NCBI RefSeq assembly: GCF_001618885.1
Contig: NZ_CP015114.1
Span: 1,178,001-1,242,000 of the forward strand
DNA: 64,000 bases
Reading direction: 5' to 3'
Source of the DNA: Staphylococcus condimenti
GTDB taxonomy: Bacteria; Bacillota; Bacilli; Staphylococcales; Staphylococcaceae
Shown one piece after another: positions 53,095 through 62,792 of the stretch. The first letter of the stretch is position 1, and every line of letters starts with the position of its first letter. The notes under the pieces are model-generated. The model saw only the letters and a program-made list of their open reading frames with translations. It searched no databases and was not told where the DNA came from. The translations under genes and the position numbers were made by a program.

Positions 53095-54825
53095 TTAATC
53101 TGTTAATTTTTGCGTCATCACAAACTCTTTATATTTCGTATGTGTTTCCATTAATTCTTTATGTTTACCCATACCTGTTACATATCCGTTATCTAAAAAG
53201 ATAATTTGATCAGCTTTCATAATTGTAGAGAGACGGTGTGCAATAACCACAGTAGTACGATCTTCCATCAATGTCTCTAACGCTTCTTGAATTTTCTTCT
53301 CACTCTCGCTATCCAAGTTTGCTGTAGCTTCATCAAGTAATAAAATATCAGGGTTCTTCACAAAGCTGCGTGCAATATCAATACGCTGCCTTTGACCGCC
53401 AGATAATTTCAAGCCGCGTTCACCGACTAATGTATCGTAGCCTTCATCAAATTCCATAATGAAATCATGACAATTTGCTAACTTTGTATAATTTTCAAGT
53501 TCGGCATCCGTCACTTCGCGGTTAATACCATACAAAATGTTATCTCTGATGGTGCCGCTCATCATCGCATTCGATTGCATAACATAACCTATTTTGTTTC
53601 GCCAGTCAGATAAAGGAAGTTGATAGATTGAAACACCTGCATGTAAAATATCACCTTCTGTTACGTCATACATTCTTTCAATCAAATTAAATATCGTACT
53701 TTTACCTGATCCTGATGGTCCTACGAAAGCTGTTACTTTCCCTTTCGGAATTTCAAAATTCAAGTCATGCAAAACTTGTTTCGTATCATATCCAAAATCA
53801 ACATGCTTAAAATCAAGGTTGCCATTTTCTAATTCTTGACCTGTAGGTGCTTTCACTTCTTCTAATGGTTCTTGCATAATTTCATATATTCGGCTGCTGG
53901 CACCTACTGCTTTTTTATAATCTGTCATTAAAGTCGATAAATTGACTAATGGCATCGATAATTGAATAACATAGAAAATCATTGCCACTAATGTACCTGC
54001 AGTAATAGCGCCAGATGAAATTCTGATTCCGCCGAACCCAAGAATGATGCCAATTGTCAGCAGCATAATCAATCCAGATATTGGTTGAATCACTGCTGAA
54101 ATTTTAGCTTGTTTTAAACCTAGATTGTAAATTTCTTTTAAATTCAAATGTGCTTTATCTAATTCAACTTGTTCTGTATTTGCTACTTTAACTAAACGCA
54201 TTTCTGTAAGCACGCGCCCTAACAAACCGCTGAAATTTGCAATTTCTGCTTGGGTACGAGTGGAAATACGCTGCATCACTCTGCCTAATGGAATCATAAT
54301 GGCCACAAATAGCGGAATTGTAATAAACGTTAACAATGTCATTTGCCAATCCATTATAAATAACATAATCAATGATCCGATTAATGTAATGATGGACGGT
54401 AATACATTCGGCAATTTTTGTGAGACAAACTCATTAATCACTTTTGTATCGTCTGTCAGTCGACTCATGAGCTGTCCACTTTCGTTCACATCAAAAAAGC
54501 GCATGCGCAAACGAATAATATGCGCCCATACGACTGAACGAATTGCATAAATAACCTTTTCACCGATTTTACTTAGTAAATATAAACCGATTCCGCTTAA
54601 CACTGCATTAAGCGCAAATACAGCAACAAATATGAGGATAAACTGCATATTGAATTGATCGCCCGTAAATTTATCCACCATTCTTCCGGTAAATAATGGG
54701 ACAAGCAATCCACTGATACTTCCTAATGAAGAAATAGAAACTGCAACTATGATGAGACCAATTGGCCACTTTAATTTTTTCAGTAGAAATAATAAAGGGT
54801 TGTTTTTCGTTTTTGTTTGTTCCAT
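53095..54825 (-). CDS. abcA: ABC multidrug/peptide exporter AbcA
   Basis: 576 residues, a homodimer-type exporter: six spans, then an ATPase with Walker A GPSGSGKST, signature LSGGQRQR and Walker B ILLLDEATANLD. In S. aureus AbcA exports beta-lactams, dyes and phenol-soluble modulins and lies divergent from pbp4, exactly as here. Regulated there by MgrA, NorG and SarZ through the shared intergenic region. Intact, monocistronic. Confidence 0.92.
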   Translation of the reverse strand: MEQTKTKNNPLLFLLKKLKWPIGLIIVAVSISSLGSISGLLVPLFTGRMVDKFTGDQFNMQFILIFVAVFALNAVLSGIGLYLLSKIGEKVIYAIRSVVWAHIIRLRMRFFDVNESGQLMSRLTDDTKVINEFVSQKLPNVLPSIITLIGSLIMLFIMDWQMTLLTFITIPLFVAIMIPLGRVMQRISTRTQAEIANFSGLLGRVLTEMRLVKVANTEQVELDKAHLNLKEIYNLGLKQAKISAVIQPISGLIMLLTIGIILGFGGIRISSGAITAGTLVAMIFYVIQLSMPLVNLSTLMTDYKKAVGASSRIYEIMQEPLEEVKAPTGQELENGNLDFKHVDFGYDTKQVLHDLNFEIPKGKVTAFVGPSGSGKSTIFNLIERMYDVTEGDILHAGVSIYQLPLSDWRNKIGYVMQSNAMMSGTIRDNILYGINREVTDAELENYTKLANCHDFIMEFDEGYDTLVGERGLKLSGGQRQRIDIARSFVKNPDILLLDEATANLDSESEKKIQEALETLMEDRTTVVIAHRLSTIMKADQIIFLDNGYVTGMGKHKELMETHTKYKEFVMTQKLTD

Positions 54826-55055
54826 TACACTTACCTCAATTAAATTTTAAAAATTTCTTTATTCTAAATTAAGAACTTGCATAACATTTACAGAACAAGC
54901 TATATAAGAGGTTGGTGACACTTCGGTTAGACAAACGCCAGACTGACTTTCCCCTATTGTCAGTTTCTGTGAAGGGTACATACCTTGTTTCCAACTTCTT
55001 TTGTGATAGAATAGTTCTGTTCATAAATTAATGTTGAAGGAATGAAAGTTACGTT
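54826..55055. promoter_or_regulatory. abcA-pbp4 shared regulatory region
   Basis: A 230-base divergent region. It contains an inverted repeat ACTGAC-N11-GTCAGT at 54942-54964, a candidate regulator site, and TTGTTT followed by TAGAATAG-like sequence before pbp4. In S. aureus this region binds MgrA and relatives; which sequence does so here is not determinable. Confidence 0.5.
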
Positions 55056-56345
55056 ATGAAAAAAATAATATTACTAACACTGCTGATATTCTTCGCAAGT
55101 ACAATTATAACACCATTTTCGGAAGCGGACACCAATACCCCTTCTCCTGCTCAAGTAGCAAATGAATATGGATACGATATATCAGATGCCTTTAATCCAG
55201 AAGGTGCTGTAAATATAAGTCAAACAGGCCAAGTGCTTTATGATTATCACATGGATAAAAAATGGTATCCTGCATCTATGACAAAATTAATGACGATGTA
55301 TCTTACGTTAGAAGCAGTTAAAGAACATAAATTGTCTCTTAATGATAAAGTCAAAATCACTGAAGACGACTATCGTATGTCTACATTACCAAAACTCAGC
55401 AATACGAAATTATATCCAGGCGAAACCTATACTATCAAAGAGCTATTACAAATAACAGTATCTGCGTCTAGTAATGCGGCAGCTTTGATATTAGCTAAAA
55501 AGGTATCTGGAAATACATCGGATTTCACTGACAAAATGAACAAAAAAGCTAAAGAACTCGGTATGACCAATACACATTATGTAAACCCGACTGGTGCAGA
55601 AAATAATTTATTACAAAGTTTTGCACCTAAGAAATATAAAAATGAAATGTCGAGCAGAGCATCTGCTAGAGACTATGCGATTTTATCTCAAAGAGTTATT
55701 CAAGATACGCCAAAAATTCTTTATTTCACCAAACAATTAGCTCCAACCCAACACGGAGTTACATATTATACATTTAACTGGTCGCTTGAAGGTGCTGAAT
55801 TAGGTCTCAAAGGAACAGATGGATTAAAAACTGGATCGAGCGATATTGCAGACTATAACCATACTATTACGACAAAAAGAGATGGTTTCCGCATCGACCA
55901 GACAATTATGGGAGCAGGAGACTTTAAACATCTTGGTGGTGAGAAAGAACGTAATAAAATGGGCAACAGTATTATGAATAGATCTTTTGATCAATACAAA
56001 TACGTCAAAATTCTTTCTAAAGGTGAACAAAAAATCAATGGTAAGAAATACTATGTAAAAAAAGACTTGTATGATGTTTTACCAAAAAATTATACTAAAA
56101 AAGATTATAAATTCGTAGTTGAAGACGGAAAAGTACACATCGATTACCCAAGACAATTTATTTCTAAAAAATATGGTCCTCCTTCTGTAGAAGTGAATAG
56201 ACCACTTGCACACGAAGCAACGTCTTTTGCTAAAACATCATTTTCTGAACATCCAGTACTAACTGTCATTGGTTTTGGATTCATCGTTGCTGCACTTGCT
56301 ATTATTATTTTCTTAATCATCGACTTTATTCGTCGAAAAAAATAA
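55056..56345 (+). CDS. pbp4: Penicillin-binding protein 4 (D,D-carboxy/transpeptidase)
   Basis: 429 residues. Signal peptide of about 24 residues; acyl-enzyme motif SMTK with Ser 74, SSN (SASSNAAAL) and KTG (DGLKTGSSD). A C-terminal beta domain and membrane anchor (VLTVIGFGFIVAALAIIIFLIIDF) with a basic tail. Agrees with S. aureus PBP4 along its length. It increases peptidoglycan cross-linking, with localisation dependent on wall teichoic acid, whose genes follow immediately. GAAGGAATG ribosome site. Confidence 0.95.
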   Translation: MKKIILLTLLIFFASTIITPFSEADTNTPSPAQVANEYGYDISDAFNPEGAVNISQTGQVLYDYHMDKKWYPASMTKLMTMYLTLEAVKEHKLSLNDKVKITEDDYRMSTLPKLSNTKLYPGETYTIKELLQITVSASSNAAALILAKKVSGNTSDFTDKMNKKAKELGMTNTHYVNPTGAENNLLQSFAPKKYKNEMSSRASARDYAILSQRVIQDTPKILYFTKQLAPTQHGVTYYTFNWSLEGAELGLKGTDGLKTGSSDIADYNHTITTKRDGFRIDQTIMGAGDFKHLGGEKERNKMGNSIMNRSFDQYKYVKILSKGEQKINGKKYYVKKDLYDVLPKNYTKKDYKFVVEDGKVHIDYPRQFISKKYGPPSVEVNRPLAHEATSFAKTSFSEHPVLTVIGFGFIVAALAIIIFLIIDFIRRKK

Positions 56346-56354
56346 TTGAAACTA

Positions 56355-56426
56355 TAAAAAGAGCTCATGTTCGTACTTTTTAAAGGCTAATCTTTAAAAG
56401 GTACTGTGTATGAGCTCTTTTTTTAT
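56355..56426. terminator. Long bidirectional terminator between pbp4 and tagD
   Basis: AAAAAGAGCTCAT pairs with ATGAGCTCTTTTT, and an inner GTACTTTTTAAAG pairs with CTTTAAAAGGTAC, making an extended stem between converging genes. Confidence 0.88.
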
Positions 56427-56438
56427 TTCATTGATAAA

Positions 56439-56837
56439 TTACTTCGCATCTTTACCATATAATTCTTTCTTAATTTGAGTCGTAGAAATTCCTTCTGTAC
56501 GTTTAAGGTAAATCACTTCGCACTTGTCTTTAAGGAAATCGAATTCACCTTCCCAGTCATGTCCCATGACAAAGGTATCTACATCATAACGTTCTACATC
56601 GCGTTCTTTTTGACCCCAATCTTCTTCTGGAATAACGAGATCTACATAGCGAATAGATTCTAACATCATTTTACGTTGTTCGTAATTGTAATATGATTTT
56701 TTATTTTTAATACGGTTAAATTCGTCAGAAGAAAGTGCAACAATTAAATAATCGCCCATTTCTCTTGCTCTTCTAAGTAATTCAATATGACCATAATGCA
56801 ACAAGTCATATGTTCCATATGTGATAACACGTTTCAT
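56439..56837 (-). CDS. tagD: Glycerol-3-phosphate cytidylyltransferase
   Basis: 132 residues, the usual length. Nucleotidyltransferase motif GTYDLLHYGHIELLRRA with HxGH-type histidines, the RYVDLVIPE segment and the closing RTEGISTTQIK signature. Makes CDP-glycerol for wall teichoic acid linkage and backbone. The start MKRVITYG is preceded by AGAGGAGAG. Separated from tagX by a terminator, so it is a distinct transcript. Confidence 0.96.
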   Translation of the reverse strand: MKRVITYGTYDLLHYGHIELLRRAREMGDYLIVALSSDEFNRIKNKKSYYNYEQRKMMLESIRYVDLVIPEEDWGQKERDVERYDVDTFVMGHDWEGEFDFLKDKCEVIYLKRTEGISTTQIKKELYGKDAK

Positions 56838-56920
56838 TAGTCTCTCTCCTCTTTTTTCTTTCACTGTTTAAAAAATACCATAATTTTATTTTAAATTCAT
56901 TCTCAATATGAAAACATATA

Positions 56921-56950
56921 AAAAAATAAGCCATATTAAATGGCCTATTT
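56921..56950 (-). terminator. Terminator after tagX
   Basis: Minus-strand AATAGGCCAT...ATGGCTTATT stem (5-base loop) directly after the stop, followed by TTTTTTT. Confidence 0.75.
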
Positions 56951-58009
56951 TTATCTTTTCAAGGCTTTTTTCAATGCATTACGCCCTCTGAATACACCTA
57001 TTTTCGGTACAAGTTGTAAATGGAATGCAACGTAATTCGGTCGTCCGATACCTACTTTATTAAGCGCTTCACGCCATTGTCGATAAAACGCTGGTGTCCA
57101 GCCTATAGCGCCGCCTTCCATTACTTTTACAATTCTAAAAAGTGCGTTCCCATCATAATGAGTTTTTTGCATACCTTCGATATATTGAATCACTACATCC
57201 AATAATTCTTGTGTAACTTTTGGTTTAGCAGTGATATATGCTTGCAACATATAACTTACAATTAATTCATCCATACGGTAGCTATAGTATTCTTGGACAT
57301 TTGGCATTCTTAAATAGTCCATTACACGTTGACGCACTTTATACGCATCTCTCATATAAGGAAAGAATCGTTCAACACTTTGTGCAGTAATCGAATTTTC
57401 ACGCATATTATAACCAGCAATAATATCTGGCAATAATTGAATATCTCTTGCTTGGTTAAATGCATGTGCCATGTAAGTATGCTCTTCACAAAAAACGATA
57501 TCTTCTTCAAAGCGTAAATTTTTAAAACGTGAACTGAACATTTTATCTCGAGGTCCAATCGATTGTAAAATTGCAGGACATTGCGACAAATTCACAACTT
57601 CATCTTTTTTAATTTCTTCGTGTGTAGGGAACGTACGCCATTCGCCGTGATAATCACGTCCTGTTTGGCCTACAACAATTTCTACATCATCATTAGCTTC
57701 ATAACGGCGGGCCATTAAATCTATACGACTTGGAAGAAACTCATCATCCGCATCTAAAAACATATAAACATCGCCTGTCATTTGAGATAATCCGACATTA
57801 CGACTTGCCGCTGCGCCTTTATTCTCTTGATTAATAATTTTTATATGCTTATTTTCTTTTTTCAATTCTTCTAATGTTTGCAATGTATGGTCTGTTGACC
57901 CATCATTGATACAAATAATCTCATGATTATACTTTGTATCAATAGAACGTACTGCGCGTTTCACAACTTCTTCTGAATTATATACTGGAATAATTATAGA
58001 AATTTTCAT
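56951..58009 (-). CDS. tagX: Family 2 glycosyltransferase TagX
   Basis: 352 residues. GT-A fold opening ISIIIPVYNSEEVVKRAVRSID, CINDGSTD, NQENKGAAASRNVGLSQMTGDVYMFLDADDEF with the DxD-type motif; a helical C-terminal region. In S. aureus tagX lies between tagB and tagD; it is assigned to teichoic acid synthesis, but its precise reaction is unsettled. The ATG overlaps the tagB stop by one base. Confidence 0.9.
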   Translation of the reverse strand: MKISIIIPVYNSEEVVKRAVRSIDTKYNHEIICINDGSTDHTLQTLEELKKENKHIKIINQENKGAAASRNVGLSQMTGDVYMFLDADDEFLPSRIDLMARRYEANDDVEIVVGQTGRDYHGEWRTFPTHEEIKKDEVVNLSQCPAILQSIGPRDKMFSSRFKNLRFEEDIVFCEEHTYMAHAFNQARDIQLLPDIIAGYNMRENSITAQSVERFFPYMRDAYKVRQRVMDYLRMPNVQEYYSYRMDELIVSYMLQAYITAKPKVTQELLDVVIQYIEGMQKTHYDGNALFRIVKVMEGGAIGWTPAFYRQWREALNKVGIGRPNYVAFHLQLVPKIGVFRGRNALKKALKR

Positions 58010-59103
58010 TACTTTTTCACCAATTCTCTAATATAGTTTGATATTTCATTCAGTGTATCAGGTGTGCTGAAAGTATGCCATTCTTTAAATAAAGGAGGAT
58101 AATATTCAGGTCCCTCTTGTAATTTATGCAACAAGTCTTCTTCATTATAAGCCTTATATGTTTCTGGAATTTCCCAATAAAAATGATTTAGTCCTCTTTC
58201 TGTTTCATATTCTGCTTGGTCATACACATAAAATAACACAGGTTTATTTAATAAACTTGCCTCAATAGCTAATGAACTATAATCTGTGATAATTACGTCT
58301 GCCATTAAAAACAAACGTTGTGTATCAATTTTAGAAGTTTCTCCTAATTTAAGCGCTGCAGGATGCAATTTATTTATTAAAGTATATTCTGGAAGCGCAG
58401 CTTCAAATTTCTCCTTATTAATCTCACGATTGGCTTGATAATGCTCGCGATATGTAGGTACGTAAACTGCCAACTTTCCTTCAATACCATATTCATTTTT
58501 CAAAGCAACCTTTTGTGCTTCTAAATCTTTAGAAAAATATTGCAGCATACGAGGCAAACCAAATTGCAGCATTTGATAAGGTTTAGCTCCAAATGCATTG
58601 GTAAAACAAATTTCCATCGGTTTACCGCCTACAAGATAACGGTCAGTCGCATTATACACTTTCATATATTGATCAACCATTTTTTTATTTGTTAAATCTA
58701 CAGCATGATCTTTTAAACCGAAATATTTTAATGCGCCTGCTGCATGCCAAGTTTGTATAACTGTTTGGCCTTTCTTCTTATGAAAACCACCCATCAATAA
58801 ATAGTAATTATCTACAAAAATAACCTTTGCAGTAGAAAGCACATGAATTTGTGCAAAGACCATTTTATTGCTATTATCAATGAAATCTACATTTTTTAAG
58901 TGTTTAATGCTTAACTTATCTAAAGGTTTACCTATAACAGTAATCTCATATCCTTCATCACTCAACCTTTTAATTATCGGCATGACATCTTCTTTAAATG
59001 TCATGAATACGACAATGTGGTTTGAATTTATTTTTCTTTTTTTATACGCACTATTTAAAACGCTGATAATCAGCAGATAAACCTTCTTTATGATTTGTCT
59101 CAT
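58009..59103 (-). CDS. tagB: CDP-glycerol glycerophosphotransferase TagB (wall teichoic acid primase)
   Basis: 364 residues. Includes QTWHAAGALKYFG (catalytic His region), YVPTYREHYQA, NKLHPAALKL and ITDYSSLAIEASLLNKPVLFYVYD, the signature of the CDP-glycerol:glycerophosphotransferase family. Adds the first glycerol phosphate to the disaccharide lipid carrier; it acts at the inner membrane face. Transcribed with tagX. A terminator between tagG and tagB implies its own promoter, which I could not place. Confidence 0.92.
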   Translation of the reverse strand: MRQIIKKVYLLIISVLNSAYKKRKINSNHIVVFMTFKEDVMPIIKRLSDEGYEITVIGKPLDKLSIKHLKNVDFIDNSNKMVFAQIHVLSTAKVIFVDNYYLLMGGFHKKKGQTVIQTWHAAGALKYFGLKDHAVDLTNKKMVDQYMKVYNATDRYLVGGKPMEICFTNAFGAKPYQMLQFGLPRMLQYFSKDLEAQKVALKNEYGIEGKLAVYVPTYREHYQANREINKEKFEAALPEYTLINKLHPAALKLGETSKIDTQRLFLMADVIITDYSSLAIEASLLNKPVLFYVYDQAEYETERGLNHFYWEIPETYKAYNEEDLLHKLQEGPEYYPPLFKEWHTFSTPDTLNEISNYIRELVKK

Positions 59104-59130
59104 TTAAGGATGCCCCTTTGTTATTCTTTT

Positions 59131-59170
59131 AAAAAAACTCCAAACACGTGAAAACATGCTTGGAGTTATC
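59131..59170 (-). terminator. Terminator of tagG
   Basis: Minus-strand AACTCCAA pairs with TTGGAGTT around an inner CATG/CGTG region, followed by TTTTTTT. Confidence 0.8.
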
Positions 59171-59184
59171 TTCTCTATCAATAC

Positions 59185-59988
59185 TTACATAAAGTCTGCA
59201 AATTGGTCTCTGTAACGCATGTGTAAAACCGAGCCCACAAAGAACAAGAATAAGACGATGAATAAATTGTATAATGCGAGTTCCCAATGCTCGATGAAAT
59301 ACCACTTATGATATAACAATGCTGCACGGTATGCTTCTGCAATAAAATAAATTGGGTTTAACATTAAAATCTTTTGTACAATTGAACCCGGTTGTGCTAC
59401 CCATAAGATAGGTGAAGCGTAAAAAAGCACACGCATTAATGCCTGCATCAACATTTGCGTATCACGGATTAATACCCCTAATGTTGAAGTCACAAGCGCT
59501 ACTGCACATGTGAAAATATATGCAAAAGGTACATACAACAACAACTGAATAATATGAATAGTCGGGTAAATTCCTGAAGCTATACAGAATATAAAAATAA
59601 TTAACAATAAAACAAGGTGTCCATATAATTTCGCTGTTACCGTATAAGTTGGAATTATCGATAACGGGAAATTCATTTTGGCAACTTGGTTATATTTTGA
59701 AACAATCGAACGCGTTCCATCTAAAATACCTTGGTTGATAAAGAACCACATACTGATACCGACAAGCATCCAATAAATGAATGGGATACCGTCTACAGGT
59801 GCATTCGTGCGGATACCAAATCCAAATACAAACCAATAAACTAAAATTTGAATGAGCGGGTTTATTAACTCCCATGCCATTCCAAGATAGTTATTATGAT
59901 TGGCAATTTTCAATTCGAATTGAGCCAATCTATTAATTAAATAAAAACCTTTAATATGTTCTTTAAGAACAGTTATTAATGCTCCCAT
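59185..59988 (-). CDS. tagG: Wall teichoic acid ABC exporter permease TagG
   Basis: 267 residues, ABC-2 permease with six spans (YLGMAWELINPLIQILVYWFVFGFGIR and PIYFIAEAYRAALLYHKW are typical). With TagH it flips finished wall teichoic acid across the membrane. Divergent from tagH with about 310 bases between, the usual staphylococcal layout. I see no strong ribosome site: the sequence before the ATG is TTTAAACATGGG. Confidence 0.94.
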   Translation of the reverse strand: MGALITVLKEHIKGFYLINRLAQFELKIANHNNYLGMAWELINPLIQILVYWFVFGFGIRTNAPVDGIPFIYWMLVGISMWFFINQGILDGTRSIVSKYNQVAKMNFPLSIIPTYTVTAKLYGHLVLLLIIFIFCIASGIYPTIHIIQLLLYVPFAYIFTCAVALVTSTLGVLIRDTQMLMQALMRVLFYASPILWVAQPGSIVQKILMLNPIYFIAEAYRAALLYHKWYFIEHWELALYNLFIVLFLFFVGSVLHMRYRDQFADFM

Positions 59989-61096
<1,108 letters not shown>

Positions 61097-61441
61097 ATTT
61101 TTCTGTTCGTTTATATATTTTCAGAATATAAATGAGTTTGAATCACTCATAAGTTTGGGTAGATATAATCATAGTTAAAGTTATTAAATACGTTACTTAC
61201 TTTTTTTCAATTTTTTAAGCAAAACCCTTTAAATTGATTGTTAAAAGTATTATTATTAAGAACAAGTGTATTAATAACAGGCATTGAAAATTCGCTCATT
61301 TTCGAGAATGTCCAGACATTCAGCAAATGACATTTTGTATAAGAGCTATCTAAAACAACAGCTTTCCACTGCTTAGTTTTTTTCAAGATGAAGAAAAGAA
61401 GTATTGGCGTGCACAGATAAACATAGAGCCTGTAATCCATT
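61097..61441. other. Gap between tagH and the DUF2294-type gene
   Basis: About 345 AT-rich bases. A minus-strand frame of 77 codons (61207-61440) has no ribosome site, lacks family features and overlaps the likely promoter zone, so I do not call it. No terminator for tagH is obvious. Confidence 0.5.
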
Positions 61442-61846
61442 ATGTCATATCATTTCTCAAGTAAGCAGGTGATTGATATAGCTAACAAGAATACTAAAAA
61501 TAAAACTCAAGAATTTGCTAATCTCGTGCGTGCATATCGAAAAGCACATATTGGAAAAGGTCCAGAACAAATTAAAGTTTTCTTTAAAGATAACTGGGCA
61601 ATTGCACATATGACAGGTAGTTTGAGTAAGGTCGAAAATTTTTACTTACGTAATACGGAAAGTAAAGAATTTGAACGAATGCTTAAATTTGGCCGTACAG
61701 AAGAAATTAAGCAGCTTTATAACCAACATCCTCCAACAGAAATGGAAGAATTGGTAGGCGCAAAATTTGTAAAATTATTTACAGATGTTAATCTAGAAGA
61801 TGACGAGGTCATTTCAATTTTTGTATTTGACCGTTCAATCGAATAA
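61442..61846 (+). CDS. DUF2294-like small protein
   Basis: 134 residues, soluble. The segment VRAYRKAHIGKGPEQIKVFFKDNWAIAHMTGSLSKVENFYL resembles the DUF2294 core (GKGPE motif), followed by a C-terminal half with EMEELVGAKFVKLFTDVN...VISIFVFDR. Function unknown. The ATG lacks a good Shine-Dalgarno sequence, so the start is uncertain. Its 3' side runs straight into the structured non-coding region beginning at 61864, which may be its untranslated tail. Confidence 0.65.
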   Translation: MSYHFSSKQVIDIANKNTKNKTQEFANLVRAYRKAHIGKGPEQIKVFFKDNWAIAHMTGSLSKVENFYLRNTESKEFERMLKFGRTEEIKQLYNQHPPTEMEELVGAKFVKLFTDVNLEDDEVISIFVFDRSIE

Positions 61847-61863
61847 ATCAGGATTGGTGTAAG

Positions 61864-61955
61864 GTACTCGGTGCTGTTTACTAACCCGCTTTGAAACTCG
61901 TAATAACTTTCAAGGAGGTGATATATGTAAACAGGATCGAGTTTTTATTTTTCAT
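61864..61955 (+). ncRNA. Hairpin with optimal ribosome site and ATG-TAA start-stop pair
   Basis: ACTCG (61866-61870) plus CTGTTTAC (61874-61881) pair with GTAAACAG (61927-61934) plus CGAGT (61938-61942), and TTTTTATTTTT follows, giving a terminator shape. Inside lies AAGGAGGTGAT (61912-61922), fully complementary to the 16S rRNA 3' end. Six bases after GGAGG comes ATG (61925-61927) directly followed by TAA (61928-61930). It may be the 3' end of the DUF2294-type message or a separate small RNA. Confidence 0.5.
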
Positions 61956-61999
61956 ATACAATTGAGTTGAAACTTATCATTGTAAAACCCATTCATTTC

Positions 62000-62060
62000 T
62001 ATAAAAAATAAAATACTATGACAATTTACTCTCACCACAATTATTGGTAAATGGCATAGT
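62000..62060 (-). terminator. Minus-strand terminator with no recognised gene
   Basis: Minus-strand ACTATG-CC-ATTTAC (62047-62060) pairs with GTAAAT-TGT-CATAGT (62015-62029), followed by ATTTTATTTTTTATAG. No coding gene lies upstream on this strand before 62793, so it would end a non-coding transcript. Confidence 0.5.
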
Positions 62061-62339
62061 AAGCCCAAAACAAATTCAATATAAAAGTGTTTACTCAGCC
62101 CATTCAAACACCTTTATATCTATTGAAATCAGCGTCGAATATCTATTACTTGCGACCTCCTTTCCGAATAATAATGTGATTGAAAAAGAAATTCCTAAGC
62201 GTAAGTGATAAATCTGATTCTCAAAAATAACCCTAACAACTCATAAAACCTGATAAGTTTCAATGTTGGCACAAAATAGAATTACAACATCTATATTGAT
62301 TGATAGTTTTAAAAACACGTTAAAAATTTTAAAACGTAC

Positions 62340-62770
62340 GTGTAGCATAATAAGGTGTTATTATCTCAGTATTCTGCTGAACTGAATTCCCACAATTCAT
62401 CACCACCAGCAGAACCCCTCAACTCAAACTGAATATACAACACTATTATGCTGCTTGCCCACAAACCCTTAAATTAAACAGAGTCATAAATCAGCTCTGT
62501 CCTATAACTATCGATGACACGTGCAGAATTGTATATGGAAAAGAGATTATAACGTAATCTCATAAATCACACGACAGCTCAGATTGTAAATAGCCCTTCA
62601 ATCTGAGCACATACCCTCAATAATAAAAAAGTAATAAAATGTCGAATGACCTGTGTACAATTAAGTTCCCTCAACTACTTAATTGATACACATTCACTAT
62701 AAAACTATAACCCTTAAACAAAAAACGCGTTGCAGCTACCCTTTCTACTGCAACGCGTATTTTTTATATA
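62340..62770 (+). ncRNA. Candidate long regulatory RNA: serial hairpins with C-rich loops
   Basis: Hairpins in order: a closing helix 62344-62359 with 62439-62452 (14 pairs); inside it TTCTGCTG/CAGCAGAA (62372/62407) and TGAATT/AATTCA with loop CCCAC (62383-62399); ACAGAG/CTCTGT (62478/62495); GAGATTA/TAATCTC (62543/62555); GCTCAGATTG/CAATCTGAGC (62577/62599) with GCCC in its loop; TGTGTACAATTAAGT with its partner (62652/62677), loop TCCCTCAACT; and the terminator (62725-62758) with ACCC in its loop. CCCT occurs eight times from 62231 to 62742, AGGG never. The pattern resembles RNAIII- or RsaC-type staphylococcal RNAs. I could not place a promoter, so the 5' end is a guess. Confidence 0.5.
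62725..62768. terminator. Bidirectional terminator after YkvI copy 2 and the RNA candidate
   Basis: A perfect 11-base stem ACGCGTTGCAG / CTGCAACGCGT with a 12-base loop; TTTTTT follows on both strands. Confidence 0.88.
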
Positions 62771-62792
62771 CTTTTTTATCTCATTCAATCAT

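Larger units (their letters stand above)
61847..62792. other. 945-base non-coding region with dense RNA-like structure
   Basis: No credible coding frame on either strand. Contents in order: a start-stop element in a terminator-like hairpin (61864-61955); a minus-strand terminator (62000-62060); a hairpin with a GCCC loop (62083-62115); an anti-Shine-Dalgarno-like ACCTCCTTTC (62155-62164); and a multi-hairpin C-rich region (62340-62770) closed by a shared terminator. Confidence 0.7.

Noticed and set aside
61207-61440. Minus-strand frame of 77 codons between tagH and the DUF2294-type gene
   Set aside because: No ribosome site, no recognisable motif, and it overlaps the probable promoter zone of the neighbouring gene.
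62081-62260. Type I toxin gene on the minus strand (GGAAAGGAGGT near 62155-62165)
   Set aside because: No start codon follows at a usable distance and no short hydrophobic peptide is encoded.
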